From the NCBI GenBank assembly GCA_964389285.1, contig CAYMCZ010000018.1, positions 1-16,279 of the forward strand: 16,279 nt of DNA. Direction: 5' to 3'. The translations under genes and the position numbers were made by a program. Every line of letters begins with the position of its first letter. Position 1 is the stretch's first letter. The stretch comes from Alectryocaccobium sp964389285. Lineage in GTDB: Bacteria; Bacillota; Clostridia; Lachnospirales; Lachnospiraceae. Below, in pieces: positions 7,433 to 14,478 of this stretch. A model generated the notes under the pieces. It was not told where the DNA came from, ran no database searches, and saw only the letters and a list, made by a program, of their open reading frames with translations.

Positions 7433-7771
7433 TTATTTCCTTCGTCCTGATCTTACCAAAATACAAAGCACGACAACCGCTGCAGCAAGGCAGCTGCCAA
7501 ACAAAATCAAATTGTTTTTTATTGTCTGATTCGATGTCTGTCCGGAAATGCTTTCGGAATCGGAACCGCCAAAATCAGGCATGTTTTCCGGGTTGAAGCT
7601 GCCTGAAGTATTTCCTCCCATATTAAACTGTCCCATGGCTTTGATGTCGATGTCGGAGGCGTGATATCTTTCCAGATACTCTTCATTGGAAAGCAGAGCG
7701 TCAAAAAACTTTGTTCCGGAAAACGGCGTATCTATCGGATCGTTAATCATCTCTGTGGCATCTGCATTAGT
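7433..7771 (-). pseudogene. C-terminal remnant of a CotH-like (spore-coat kinase family) gene
   Basis: The readable frame begins after a stop near 7774. Translated from there it gives NADATEMINDPIDTPFSG and LLSNEEYLERYH. From recall, these resemble the ATDxxNxPIDTPFSG and LLENEEYLEKYH segments near the end of the catalytic part of CotH-family proteins. A Gly/Asn-rich linker, one membrane segment (NLILFGSCLAAAVVVLCILV) and a basic tail follow. Everything N-terminal, including the kinase-like core, is missing, and the only ATG (7748-7750) has no ribosome binding site. This is therefore most likely a decayed gene end left by a deletion. It lies on the same strand just upstream of the leuA promoter. 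A small functional membrane protein is less likely. Confidence 0.6.
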
Positions 7772-7790
7772 TTATATCAAAAGAATCTCT

Positions 7791-7818
7791 TTTAATTGCA
7801 TATCTTGTATGCTATACT
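7791..7818 (+). promoter_or_regulatory. Extended -10 promoter of the thrC operon
   Basis: TATACT (7813-7818) is preceded by TGC, giving an extended -10 box. The -35 region is weak (TTTAAT, 7791-7796, 16 bases away). It would give a leader of about 70 bases before thrC. The leader can form an imperfect stem (AAGCTGCGGCA with TGCGGGGCTT, about 7841-7873), but I recognise no known riboswitch or threonine attenuator in it. Confidence 0.45.
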
Positions 7819-7894
7819 CATTGTGTGTTGTTGCGCTTTAAGCTGCGGCACGGCTCCACAAATGCGGGGCTTATGATAACTCAGGAGGAAAATG

Positions 7895-9382
7895 ATGGAC
7901 ATTTTATATCAGAGTACGCGGGGTGCGGTAAAGGATGTTCCGGCTTCGCTTGCGGTTCTTCAGGGGCTCGCGCCTGACGGAGGGCTTTTCGTGCCGCAGT
8001 CGATTCCGCCTTTGACGGAATCTTTTGAAGAACTTTCAAAATGCTCTTACCGGGAAGTCGCATATAAAGTAATGAGCAAATACCTTTCAGATTATACGGA
8101 AGACGAATTAAAATACTGCATAGACAATGCATATGACGATAAATTTGATACAGATGAAATAGCACCTCTTCATAAAACCGAAAACGCCTGTTTTCTGGAG
8201 TTGTTTCACGGAAAGACGATTGCTTTCAAAGATATGGCGCTTTCCATACTTCCGCATCTTATGACCGTTGCGGCAAAGAAAAATGATCTTAAAGAAGAAA
8301 TAGTGATCCTTACTGCCACATCGGGAGATACGGGAAAGGCTGCGATGGCCGGGTTTGCCGATGTTCCCGGTACCAGGATAATCGTTTTTTACCCCAAGGA
8401 CGGTGTAAGTCCGGTACAGGAGCGTCAGATGGTGACGCAAAAAGGCGATAACGCAAGCGTTATCGCAATTAAGGGAAACTTCGACGATGCCCAGAGCGGA
8501 GTTAAGAAAATGTTTGCGGACGAGGCTCTCAAACAGGAGCTGATTCAGGCCGGGTTCAGATTCAGTTCCGCAAACTCCATAAATATAGGACGGCTTGTAC
8601 CGCAGGTCGTGTATTATGTATATGCTTATGCGCAGATGATAAAAAAAGGCTGGATAAAAGCCGGCGATAAGGTCAACTTTGTAGTGCCAACCGGTAATTT
8701 CGGAAATATACTTGCGGCCTATTACGCCAAATGTATGGGTCTGCCGGTAAATAAACTAATCTGTGCCTCAAATAAAAACAAAGTCCTTTTTGATTTTTTT
8801 GAAAGCGGAACATATGATAAAAACAGAGAATTTTTCCTGACAAGCTCGCCTTCCATGGATATTCTGATCTCAAGCAATCTGGAAAGACTGGTTTTTAAAG
8901 CGGTTGGCGAGGACCCCGAAAAGACTGCGGAGCTCATGAAGCTTTTAAATACCGGCGGCATTTATTCCCTGACTTCCGATCAGAGACTTCAGCTTGGAGA
9001 TTTTGCGGCAGGATATGCCACGGATGAGGAAGGAGCTACGGCGATCGGCAGGCTTTATAAAAACGAGGGATATGTTATAGATACGCATACGGCGATAGCC
9101 GATGCGGTTTATGAAAAATATCTGAAAAAGACAGGCGATACTACGCCGACGGTGATCGTATCCACAGCAAGCCCTTACAAATTCGGAAGAAGTGTTCTTG
9201 CGGCTGTCGATCCCGTATATAACGCGCATACGGATATGGAGCAGTTTGACGACCTCCATAAAATTTCCGGAATACCGGTACCGGCAGCCATAGAGGAGAT
9301 CAAAACCGCGCCCGTAAGACATGACACGACGGTTGAAGCCGACGAAATGAAAACCGCTGTCCGGGACAAACTGGGATTATAA
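7895..9382 (+). CDS. thrC: Threonine synthase
   Basis: This is the last step of threonine synthesis: a PLP-dependent beta/gamma replacement that turns O-phospho-L-homoserine into threonine. The protein (495 aa from the second Met) begins with the YQSTRG segment of the family and the LAPDGGLFVP motif. It carries the PLP lysine in FHGKTIAFKDMA (Lys112 from this start) and the phosphate-binding ATSGDTGKAAM loop. Family motifs NSINIGRLVPQVVYY and PTGNFGNILA follow. The length fits the ThrC form of Firmicutes and enterobacteria. Two ATGs adjoin (7892 and 7895); AGGAGG (7883-7888) is 6 bases from the second and only 3 from the first, so I use the second. It is the first gene of a plus-strand group with a histidine phosphatase, cbiG and rnhA, with 43 bases before the next gene. 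Confidence 0.95.
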   Translation: MDILYQSTRGAVKDVPASLAVLQGLAPDGGLFVPQSIPPLTESFEELSKCSYREVAYKVMSKYLSDYTEDELKYCIDNAYDDKFDTDEIAPLHKTENACFLELFHGKTIAFKDMALSILPHLMTVAAKKNDLKEEIVILTATSGDTGKAAMAGFADVPGTRIIVFYPKDGVSPVQERQMVTQKGDNASVIAIKGNFDDAQSGVKKMFADEALKQELIQAGFRFSSANSINIGRLVPQVVYYVYAYAQMIKKGWIKAGDKVNFVVPTGNFGNILAAYYAKCMGLPVNKLICASNKNKVLFDFFESGTYDKNREFFLTSSPSMDILISSNLERLVFKAVGEDPEKTAELMKLLNTGGIYSLTSDQRLQLGDFAAGYATDEEGATAIGRLYKNEGYVIDTHTAIADAVYEKYLKKTGDTTPTVIVSTASPYKFGRSVLAAVDPVYNAHTDMEQFDDLHKISGIPVPAAIEEIKTAPVRHDTTVEADEMKTAVRDKLGL

Positions 9383-9425
9383 AACCGCCTAAGGCTGATA
9401 CATTAAAGCGGAAAGGAGGCTGAAA

Positions 9426-10025
9426 ATGCTGAAAATAACCATGCTTCGTCACGGCAAAACCGAAGGCAATGCAAAAGGAAGGTATATCGGAATCACGGAC
9501 GAACCTATCCTGGACGAAGAAAAAGAAGCACTTTTGAAGATTTCTTTTCCAAGGGTTCAGGCTGTGTATGTAAGTCCTATGAAAAGATGCATACAGACCG
9601 CCAAAATACTGTTTCCCGAAAGCGGCATTGTCGTTATCGACGAGCTTGCCGAATGTGATTTCGGCCGATTCGAAGGAAAGACATATCAGGAGCTTATAGG
9701 AGATCCCGTATATAAGTTATGGGTGGAAAGCGGAGAAATAATAGCTTTTCCCGAAGGCGAAAACAGAGCTGATTTTCAGGCCCGCTGTCTGAGAGGTTTC
9801 GACAAAACGGTTGCGGATACAATCGAAAATAAATATACAAATATCGCCATGATCGTTCATGGAGGGACGATAATGAGTATTCTGGAAGCATACGGTTTTC
9901 CGTATCAGGAATACAATAAATGGTATGTAAGAAACGGTGAAGGATACAGACTAAGGATGACTCCCGAGACATTTACGGGAGACACAAAAGAGATAATTGT
10001 AGACGGAAAAATAGTCAGAGAATAA
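9426..10025 (+). CDS. Histidine phosphatase, CobC-like (probable alpha-ribazole phosphatase)
   Basis: This 199-residue soluble enzyme belongs to the phosphoglycerate-mutase-like histidine phosphatase branch. The catalytic phosphohistidine is His9 in LRHGKTEGN. Other active-site features are SPMKRCIQTA (conserved Arg), the acid region LAECDFGRFEGKTYQEL and the second histidine in MIVHGGTIMSIL. The short size and the CDFGxFEGKTYxEL form are those of CobC-type alpha-ribazole-5'-phosphate phosphatases, which act late in cobalamin synthesis. The next gene is cbiG, another cobalamin gene, which supports that assignment; a general sugar-phosphate or nucleotide phosphatase remains possible. AAGGAGG lies before the start. 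It follows thrC by 43 bases and is probably cotranscribed. Confidence 0.8.
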   Translation: MLKITMLRHGKTEGNAKGRYIGITDEPILDEEKEALLKISFPRVQAVYVSPMKRCIQTAKILFPESGIVVIDELAECDFGRFEGKTYQELIGDPVYKLWVESGEIIAFPEGENRADFQARCLRGFDKTVADTIENKYTNIAMIVHGGTIMSILEAYGFPYQEYNKWYVRNGEGYRLRMTPETFTGDTKEIIVDGKIVRE

Positions 10026-10063
10026 TTCATGCTTATGTGGGGTGCTTTACGCGGGAGGAATGT

Positions 10064-11101
10064 ATGGCTGATTATATTATTGCAGGAGTATGCTTCAGCA
10101 GACGGGGTGTGGAAACGGCAAATACTGTAAATGAACTTATCTCGCATTGGAAAGGAGAAAAAGAGGTACTGACCGAATGGCTCTGCGCGGATGACGAGAG
10201 CTACGAAGGTTTTGAAAAATTAAACGGCACGGTCAGACAGTGGACTGCCGAGAGATTCAGGACTACAGATATTTTTATTTTCGTTTGTCCCACAATAATG
10301 GCCGTAAGATGCTTTGGGCCTTATATCACCGATCAGATACATGACCCGGCTGTTTTGTGCATAGATGAAAACGGCAAATTTTCGATTCCTCTTTTATCGG
10401 GCAGACGCGGAGACGCGTTTGACCTGGCCGAATACATCGAAGAAAAATTAGGGATCAAATGCGTTACCGCAAATATGGACGGCGACGCACCGGGCTTTGA
10501 TATCAGAGAATACGCCATCCGCAACAATATGGTTATCTCAAACGAAGACTACGCTAAAGAAGTAAACGCCGCAATTGATTCCGGAGATAAAGTGGGCTTT
10601 AATGCCAGCTTTCCGGTTATCGGGGAAATGCCGAGAGGGCTGCAGTGGACGGAAGAAGGGCCTTTGGGAGTTTATATCAGTCCGTCTTACAACAATGCGT
10701 TTTATGATCATACCTTATGGCTCATACCTAAAGTTTTGACAGTAGGCGTTGTCTGCGGTTCGGCTTTTGATATTAAGGCTTTCGACAGGCTGCTTACACA
10801 GATGCTGAACGATCATAATTATTTTCCCGAAGGGCTTTTAACACTTGCGGTGCCGCCGAATCTGGGCAGGGATTTTTCGCTCCAGGCGTACTGCATGGAA
10901 AAAGGTATTAAAATGACGGTGGTCGATCCGGAGGCGTTTTCGATGCTTATCGATGAACATAAGGACAGAGACAAGGCTGTCTGCGAGGCCGCCGCGGTCT
11001 ATGTCAGCAAAGGCAGGCTGGTATGCGAGTGTATTCAGGATTACAGTATAAGCTGCTCGATAGCCATGAAGACGGCTTATGTGAGATTTAAAGACGTATG
11101 A
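10064..11101 (+). CDS. cbiG: Cobalt-precorrin-5A hydrolase CbiG
   Basis: CbiG opens the delta-lactone of cobalt-precorrin-5A and releases acetaldehyde, a step in the anaerobic (early-cobalt) branch of cobalamin synthesis. The 345-residue length is normal. The order of parts fits the family: an N-terminal domain with TTDIFIFVCPTIMAVRCFGPYI and DPAVLCIDENGKFSIPLLSG, a middle domain with YISPSYNNAF and LWLIPKVLTVGVVCGS, and a C-terminal domain with the EAAAVYVSKGRLV end. The usual LLSGHxGGAN stretch reads LLSGRRGDAF here, so the His is replaced by Arg. I chose the start at 10064 because GGGAGGA precedes it; an upstream in-frame ATG at 10037 has no clear site. It overlaps rnhA by 4 bases. The rest of the cobalamin pathway is not in the window, so activity depends on genes elsewhere. 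Confidence 0.85.
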   Translation: MADYIIAGVCFSRRGVETANTVNELISHWKGEKEVLTEWLCADDESYEGFEKLNGTVRQWTAERFRTTDIFIFVCPTIMAVRCFGPYITDQIHDPAVLCIDENGKFSIPLLSGRRGDAFDLAEYIEEKLGIKCVTANMDGDAPGFDIREYAIRNNMVISNEDYAKEVNAAIDSGDKVGFNASFPVIGEMPRGLQWTEEGPLGVYISPSYNNAFYDHTLWLIPKVLTVGVVCGSAFDIKAFDRLLTQMLNDHNYFPEGLLTLAVPPNLGRDFSLQAYCMEKGIKMTVVDPEAFSMLIDEHKDRDKAVCEAAAVYVSKGRLVCECIQDYSISCSIAMKTAYVRFKDV

Positions 11102-11568
11102 CGGATTCCGTAAAAAACATGAAAGTTGAAATTTATACAGACGGTTCCTCAAGGGGAAATCCGGGTCCGGGAGGATACGGATGCGTGATAAGATATAACG
11201 ATCCGGCCGGAAAGCTGCATGAGCGCGAATACTCCGGCGGGTTCAAAAATACCACAAATAACCGCATGGAGCTGATGGCGGCCATAGTCGGTCTCGAAGC
11301 CCTTATAAGACCGTGCGAAGTTAAGCTGTATTCGGATTCGAAATACCTTGTGGATGCCTTTAACCTGCACTGGATAGACGGCTGGATAAAAAAGGGCTGG
11401 AAGCGGGGAAAAAACGAGCCGGTTAAAAACGACGATCTTTGGAAAAGGCTTTTAGAGGCAAAAAAACCGCACCGGGTGGAGTTTATCTGGGTAAGGGGGC
11501 ATGACGGAAACGAACTGAACGAAAGATGCGATATTTTGGCAACCACGGCGGCTGACGCCGCTATTTGA
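11098..11568 (+). CDS. rnhA: Ribonuclease HI
   Basis: This enzyme cleaves the RNA strand of RNA-DNA hybrids, removing primers and R-loops. The 156-residue length is usual. All four acidic catalytic positions of the family are present: Asp in YTDGSSRGNPGPGGYG (Asp15), Glu in NNRMELMAA, Asp in LYSDSKYLVDAF, and the final Asp in GHDGNELNERCD. The basic handle is also recognisable in GWIKKGWKRGKNEPVKN. The ATG at 11098 lies inside the cbiG stop (ATGA overlap) and has no strong ribosome binding site of its own, so it is probably translated by coupling to cbiG; a second Met at 11119 is an alternative start. A GC-rich hairpin (11548-11561) overlaps the gene end and may weakly terminate the operon before the efp promoter. 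Confidence 0.95.
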   Translation: MTDSVKNMKVEIYTDGSSRGNPGPGGYGCVIRYNDPAGKLHEREYSGGFKNTTNNRMELMAAIVGLEALIRPCEVKLYSDSKYLVDAFNLHWIDGWIKKGWKRGKNEPVKNDDLWKRLLEAKKPHRVEFIWVRGHDGNELNERCDILATTAADAAI

Positions 11569-11578
11569 TGTTTGGGAC

Positions 11579-11607
11579 TTGCCAAGTGTGCGTTATTACG
11601 ATACTAT
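11579..11607 (+). promoter_or_regulatory. Promoter of efp
   Basis: TTGCCA (11579-11584), a 17-base spacer and TACTAT (11602-11607) form a good sigma-A promoter about 60 bases before the efp start. It begins 10 bases after the rnhA stop, so efp is probably its own unit. Confidence 0.65.
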
Positions 11608-11668
11608 AAAAAAGACATCACAGGCGCTTGGGCGCAAATAAATACGATTCAAATCAGGAGGAAAACCA

Positions 11669-12232
11669 ATGATTTCAGCAGGTGATTTTAAGAACGGAAT
11701 TACTCTGGAAATTGACGGAAACGTTGTTCAGGTAATAGAGTTTCAGCATGTTAAACCCGGCAAAGGCGCTGCTTTTGTTCGTACAAAACTCAAAAATGTT
11801 ATAAACGGCGGAGTGGTTGAGAAATCATTCAGACCTACGGAAAAATTCCCGCAGGCCCGTATCGAAAGGGTTAACATGCAGTATCTTTACAATGACGGGG
11901 ATCTTTATTATTTCATGAACCCGGAGACATTTGATCAGGTTGCGGTAAATTCTGAAACCATAGGTGATTCCCTTAAATTCGTTAAAGAAAACGAAGAATG
12001 TAAAGTATGTTCCTATCAGGGCAATACTTTTGCAGTCGAGCCGCCGCTTTTTGTGGAGCTTGAGGTTACCGAGACAGAGCCCGGATTCGCGGGCAATACG
12101 GCGCAGGGAGCAACAAAACCCGCAACCGTGGAAACCGGAGCGACGGTAATGGTTCCTCTTTTTGTAAATATCGGTGATATTCTGAAAATTGATACAAGAA
12201 CAAGCGAATATCTGAGCCGTGTAAACAGTTGA
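11669..12232 (+). CDS. efp: Translation elongation factor P
   Basis: EF-P binds the ribosome between the P and E sites and relieves stalling at consecutive prolines. The 187-residue length is standard for the family. The sequence runs through all three OB/KOW-type domains: ISAGDFKNGITLEIDG, the loop HVKPGKGAAF with the tip residue Lys32 that is modified in many species, VINGGVVEKSFRPTEKF, and MNPETFDQV. The C-terminal PPLFVELEVTETEPG and GDILKIDTRTSEYLSR are also present. Lys at the tip, rather than Arg, is the form used with lysine-type modifications; no modifying enzyme is visible in the window. AGGAGG precedes the start. It has its own promoter and is followed by a GC-rich hairpin. Confidence 0.97.
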   Translation: MISAGDFKNGITLEIDGNVVQVIEFQHVKPGKGAAFVRTKLKNVINGGVVEKSFRPTEKFPQARIERVNMQYLYNDGDLYYFMNPETFDQVAVNSETIGDSLKFVKENEECKVCSYQGNTFAVEPPLFVELEVTETEPGFAGNTAQGATKPATVETGATVMVPLFVNIGDILKIDTRTSEYLSRVNS

Positions 12233-12255
12233 TATTAAGACTTGGTTATTTAGGA

Positions 12256-12283
12256 CTGCCGCGTTAATGTTTTACCGCGGCAG
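12256..12283 (+). terminator. GC-rich hairpin after efp, possible terminator
   Basis: CTGCCGCG (12256-12263) pairs with CGCGGCAG (12276-12283) across a 12-base loop. There is no U-run directly after it, so it may act as a weak or factor-assisted terminator or as an mRNA-end stabiliser. A second, weaker stem (GCGACT 12312-12317 with AGTCGC 12331-12336) lies 28 bases further on and is followed by an A/T-rich stretch (12337-12352). Confidence 0.45.
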
Positions 12284-12413
12284 CCGTGAGTGTGAGCAAT
12301 TTATAAATCGGGCGACTTTCGCTGCCTGAGAGTCGCATTATATCATCTTTTCCAGCCATTTCATACCGCTTATTCCATGCGGGAAAAATCATTACTGCTA
12401 AAGGAGAATTTAA

Positions 12414-13010
12414 ATGGAAAAGATTAAAACAATCGAAGAATTAAAAAACACAGACATTTATTGCAGACTGGTAGGAAGACAGGGGCTAAGCAGCTCTTTG
12501 GATTCACTGGTTTATGAAGAAGTAATGGATCTGGTCGTGATTTATTACATTAAATACATGAACCTGGAAGACGAGAGCGTGAATCTTATCATAAGCAAAT
12601 CTATGCTGGAAAGCTGGGGGCTGACAAAAGAACAGCTTAAGATTATGGCATGGGAAAATACGATAAGAGACAAAGAAGCCGTATTTACGAGCCTTTCGTC
12701 CATGCTTGCGTCATATGCCGACATAAAAGCCTTTGTAGTCACAAACAAAGAACGCAAATACGGCGCGGTGACACTGCTTTATCCCGGAAAGCTCGAAGAA
12801 ATCGGCAGGCAGATCAGAAGCGATTATTACATCCTTCCGGCCAGCATTCATGAATGTATTGTTGTCCCTGTCGGAGAAAGCAGTTCTCCGGAAGAGCTCA
12901 GACAAATGGTAGAAAGCATTAACAGGCAGGTCGTTTCCAAAGACGAAGTGCTTTCTGACAATGTTTACATTTATGAGAGGGGCAAAAAAAGTCTGAAAAT
13001 AGCCCGCTGA
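12414..13010 (+). CDS. DUF5688-family protein, short form, function unknown
   Basis: This 198-residue protein resembles the DUF5688 family that is common, often in several copies, in Lachnospiraceae. The recognisable parts are KSMLESWGLTKEQLKIMAWENT, matching the family's NEHLKLWGVSEEELYELAxxNT block, KAFVVTNKERKYGAVTLLYPG, and SDYYILPASIHECIVVPVG. The ending VVSKDEVLSDNVYIYERGKKSL also matches. From memory, family members are typically longer, so this copy seems to lack much of the N-terminal region and holds mainly the C-terminal half. There is no signal peptide or membrane segment. AAGGAG lies before the start. It stands alone between efp and an inverted-repeat element. The family's biochemical role is not known to me, and its neighbours give no firm hint. 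Confidence 0.75.
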   Translation: MEKIKTIEELKNTDIYCRLVGRQGLSSSLDSLVYEEVMDLVVIYYIKYMNLEDESVNLIISKSMLESWGLTKEQLKIMAWENTIRDKEAVFTSLSSMLASYADIKAFVVTNKERKYGAVTLLYPGKLEEIGRQIRSDYYILPASIHECIVVPVGESSSPEELRQMVESINRQVVSKDEVLSDNVYIYERGKKSLKIAR

Positions 13011-13041
13011 TGATAAAACAACTTTGATACATAAATAATTT

Positions 13042-13126
13042 AAAGGGGGCTGTCGCATTATACATTATCATGAATATTCCCCTTTCAGAATATTCATTCT
13101 TTTTGAACAGTGCGGCAGCCCTCTTT
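13042..13126. repeat. Short nested inverted-repeat element related to the one at 5450-5673
   Basis: The outer arms AAAGGGGGCTGTCGCA (13042-13057) and TGCGGCAGCCCTCTTT (13111-13126) pair with two mismatched positions. Inside is a perfect 10-bp inverted repeat, ATGAATATTC (13070-13079) with GAATATTCAT (13088-13097). The same order (GGCTGTC arm, a short AT spacer, TCATGAATATTC, then the mirror image) occurs in the larger element, read on its minus strand; here the internal core is missing. A T-rich run after the right arm means it can also work as a Rho-independent terminator between the DUF5688 and AlkD-like genes. Confidence 0.65.
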
Positions 13127-13176
13127 ATATTTTTCCGGTGCAAAACAACCATAAACAGCCGGCAGAGGGATAGATG

Positions 13177-13872
13177 ATGTTAACAGAAGAAATCCGAGAA
13201 GAATTATTAAGACTGCAGGATGAGAATTACAGAGATTTCCAAATCAGACTTATTCCGACGGCAGATAAAGATACCGTGATTGGCGTAAGGACGCCGGCGC
13301 TCCGAAGATATGCGAAGAATCTTGTAAAACAGGATGACATACGCGGTTTTCTGGATGAGCTTCCGCATAAGTTTTTTGATGAAAATCAGCTGCATGCTTT
13401 TATCATTTCAGAGATAAAGGACTACGGGCAGTGCATGAAAGAAGTCAGCCGTTTCCTGCCGTTTGTGGATAACTGGGCAACCTGTGACCAGATGTCCCCG
13501 AAAGTGTTTAAGAAACACCGGCGTGAATTGATTGATCAAATAAAAGTTTGGATTCAATCAGATAAAACTTATACGATCAGGTTTGCGGTCGGAATGCTGA
13601 TGCAGCATTTTCTTGAAGATGATTTTGATCCGGATTATCCTGAGATGGTATCGGAGCTCAAATCGGAAGAATACTATGTCAAAATGATGATGGCGTGGTA
13701 TTTTGCGACAGCGTTGGCAAAGCAATACGAAACGGTATTACCGTATATTGAAGATCAGAAGCTGGACGCGTGGACACACAATAAAGCCATTCAGAAAGCC
13801 GTTGAGAGTTATAGAATTACTCCCGAGCAGAAAGTATATCTGAAAAGTTTGAAGAAAAAAAGAGTCGGCTGA
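13177..13872 (+). CDS. DNA alkylation repair protein, AlkD-like HEAT-repeat fold
   Basis: This cytoplasmic all-helical protein belongs to the AlkD-like DNA glycosylase family, whose studied members remove alkylated purines without base flipping. It has the family start (GVRTPALRRYAKNL), the FFDENQLHAFIIS helix, and VDNWATCDQMSPK, where Trp and Asp are four residues apart (Trp100 and Asp104 from this start), as in the AlkD catalytic pair. RFAVGMLMQHFL and YYVKMMMAWYFATALA complete the repeats. The C-terminal helix reads NKAIQKAVES, where better-studied members have a Trp in KAIGW, so the glycosylase activity may differ. Two adjacent ATGs exist (13174 and 13177); AGAGGG (13164-13169) is better spaced for the second. 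The macrodomain gene follows after 19 bases, so the two are likely cotranscribed. Confidence 0.87.
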   Translation: MLTEEIREELLRLQDENYRDFQIRLIPTADKDTVIGVRTPALRRYAKNLVKQDDIRGFLDELPHKFFDENQLHAFIISEIKDYGQCMKEVSRFLPFVDNWATCDQMSPKVFKKHRRELIDQIKVWIQSDKTYTIRFAVGMLMQHFLEDDFDPDYPEMVSELKSEEYYVKMMMAWYFATALAKQYETVLPYIEDQKLDAWTHNKAIQKAVESYRITPEQKVYLKSLKKKRVG

Positions 13873-13891
13873 TTATTTAAGGGGAGAATAT

Positions 13892-14449
13892 ATGAGTACG
13901 ATAGATATAAAGAAAATCAGTATTACAGACTTGGAAACCGACGCAATTGTAAACGCGGCCAACGAAGGCCTGTGGGCAGGCGGCGGCGTATGCGGAGCGA
14001 TATTTAAAGCCGCCGGACACAATCAGCTTCAGGCTGCATGTGATAAAATCGGCCGCTGTGATACCGGTTCGGCGGTTATTACTGACGGGTTCGATTTGAA
14101 AGCGAAATATATTATTCATGCGGTCGGACCCCGCTGGCGGGATGGAAAGCATGGCGAGCCGGATAAGTTATACGGAGCGTATTATAGTTCGCTTAAGCTG
14201 GCTGCGGAAAACGGTTGTACATCTATCGGATTTCCGCTGATTTCCGCCGGTATTTTCGGTTATCCGGCAGAGGGCGCATGGTATCAGGCAATCAAAGCCT
14301 GTACAGAGTTTCTGACGAACAATCCGGACAAACCGATGAATATCATTTTCGCCGTGCTTGATGACGCGGGTGTAAATCTCGGCAAAAAAGTACTGGTTGA
14401 AAGCTTTTCTGCGGCTGTTGCGGTTGAAGAAGTGATTCGGCAGGAGTAA
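13892..14449 (+). CDS. Macrodomain protein (ADP-ribose binding)
   Basis: Macrodomains bind ADP-ribose, and many hydrolyse it from proteins, nucleic acids or acetyl-ADP-ribose. The 185-residue protein is a single macrodomain of the YmdB/MacroD kind: IVNAANEGLWAGGGVCGAIFKAAG, GSAVITDGFDLKAKYIIHAVGPRW, and the phosphate loop FPLISAGIFGYPAEGA. The catalytic Asp that follows GGGV in YmdB (GVDGAIH) is Cys34 here (GVCGAIF), and the next His is Phe, so classical MacroD-type hydrolysis may be altered or lost while binding is kept. A good ribosome binding site (AGGGGAGA) precedes the start. It sits 19 bases after an AlkD-like repair gene and 29 before a flavin-binding-type gene, which suggests a role in nucleic-acid damage or stress. 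That role is inference. Confidence 0.88.
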   Translation: MSTIDIKKISITDLETDAIVNAANEGLWAGGGVCGAIFKAAGHNQLQAACDKIGRCDTGSAVITDGFDLKAKYIIHAVGPRWRDGKHGEPDKLYGAYYSSLKLAAENGCTSIGFPLISAGIFGYPAEGAWYQAIKACTEFLTNNPDKPMNIIFAVLDDAGVNLGKKVLVESFSAAVAVEEVIRQE

Positions 14450-14478
14450 AATTAATACAACAGAAAAAAGGAAGCATT

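Noticed and set aside
7819..7894. Threonine riboswitch or attenuator before thrC
   Set aside because: A weak imperfect stem exists, but there is no Thr/Ile-rich leader frame, no U-run and no known riboswitch core.
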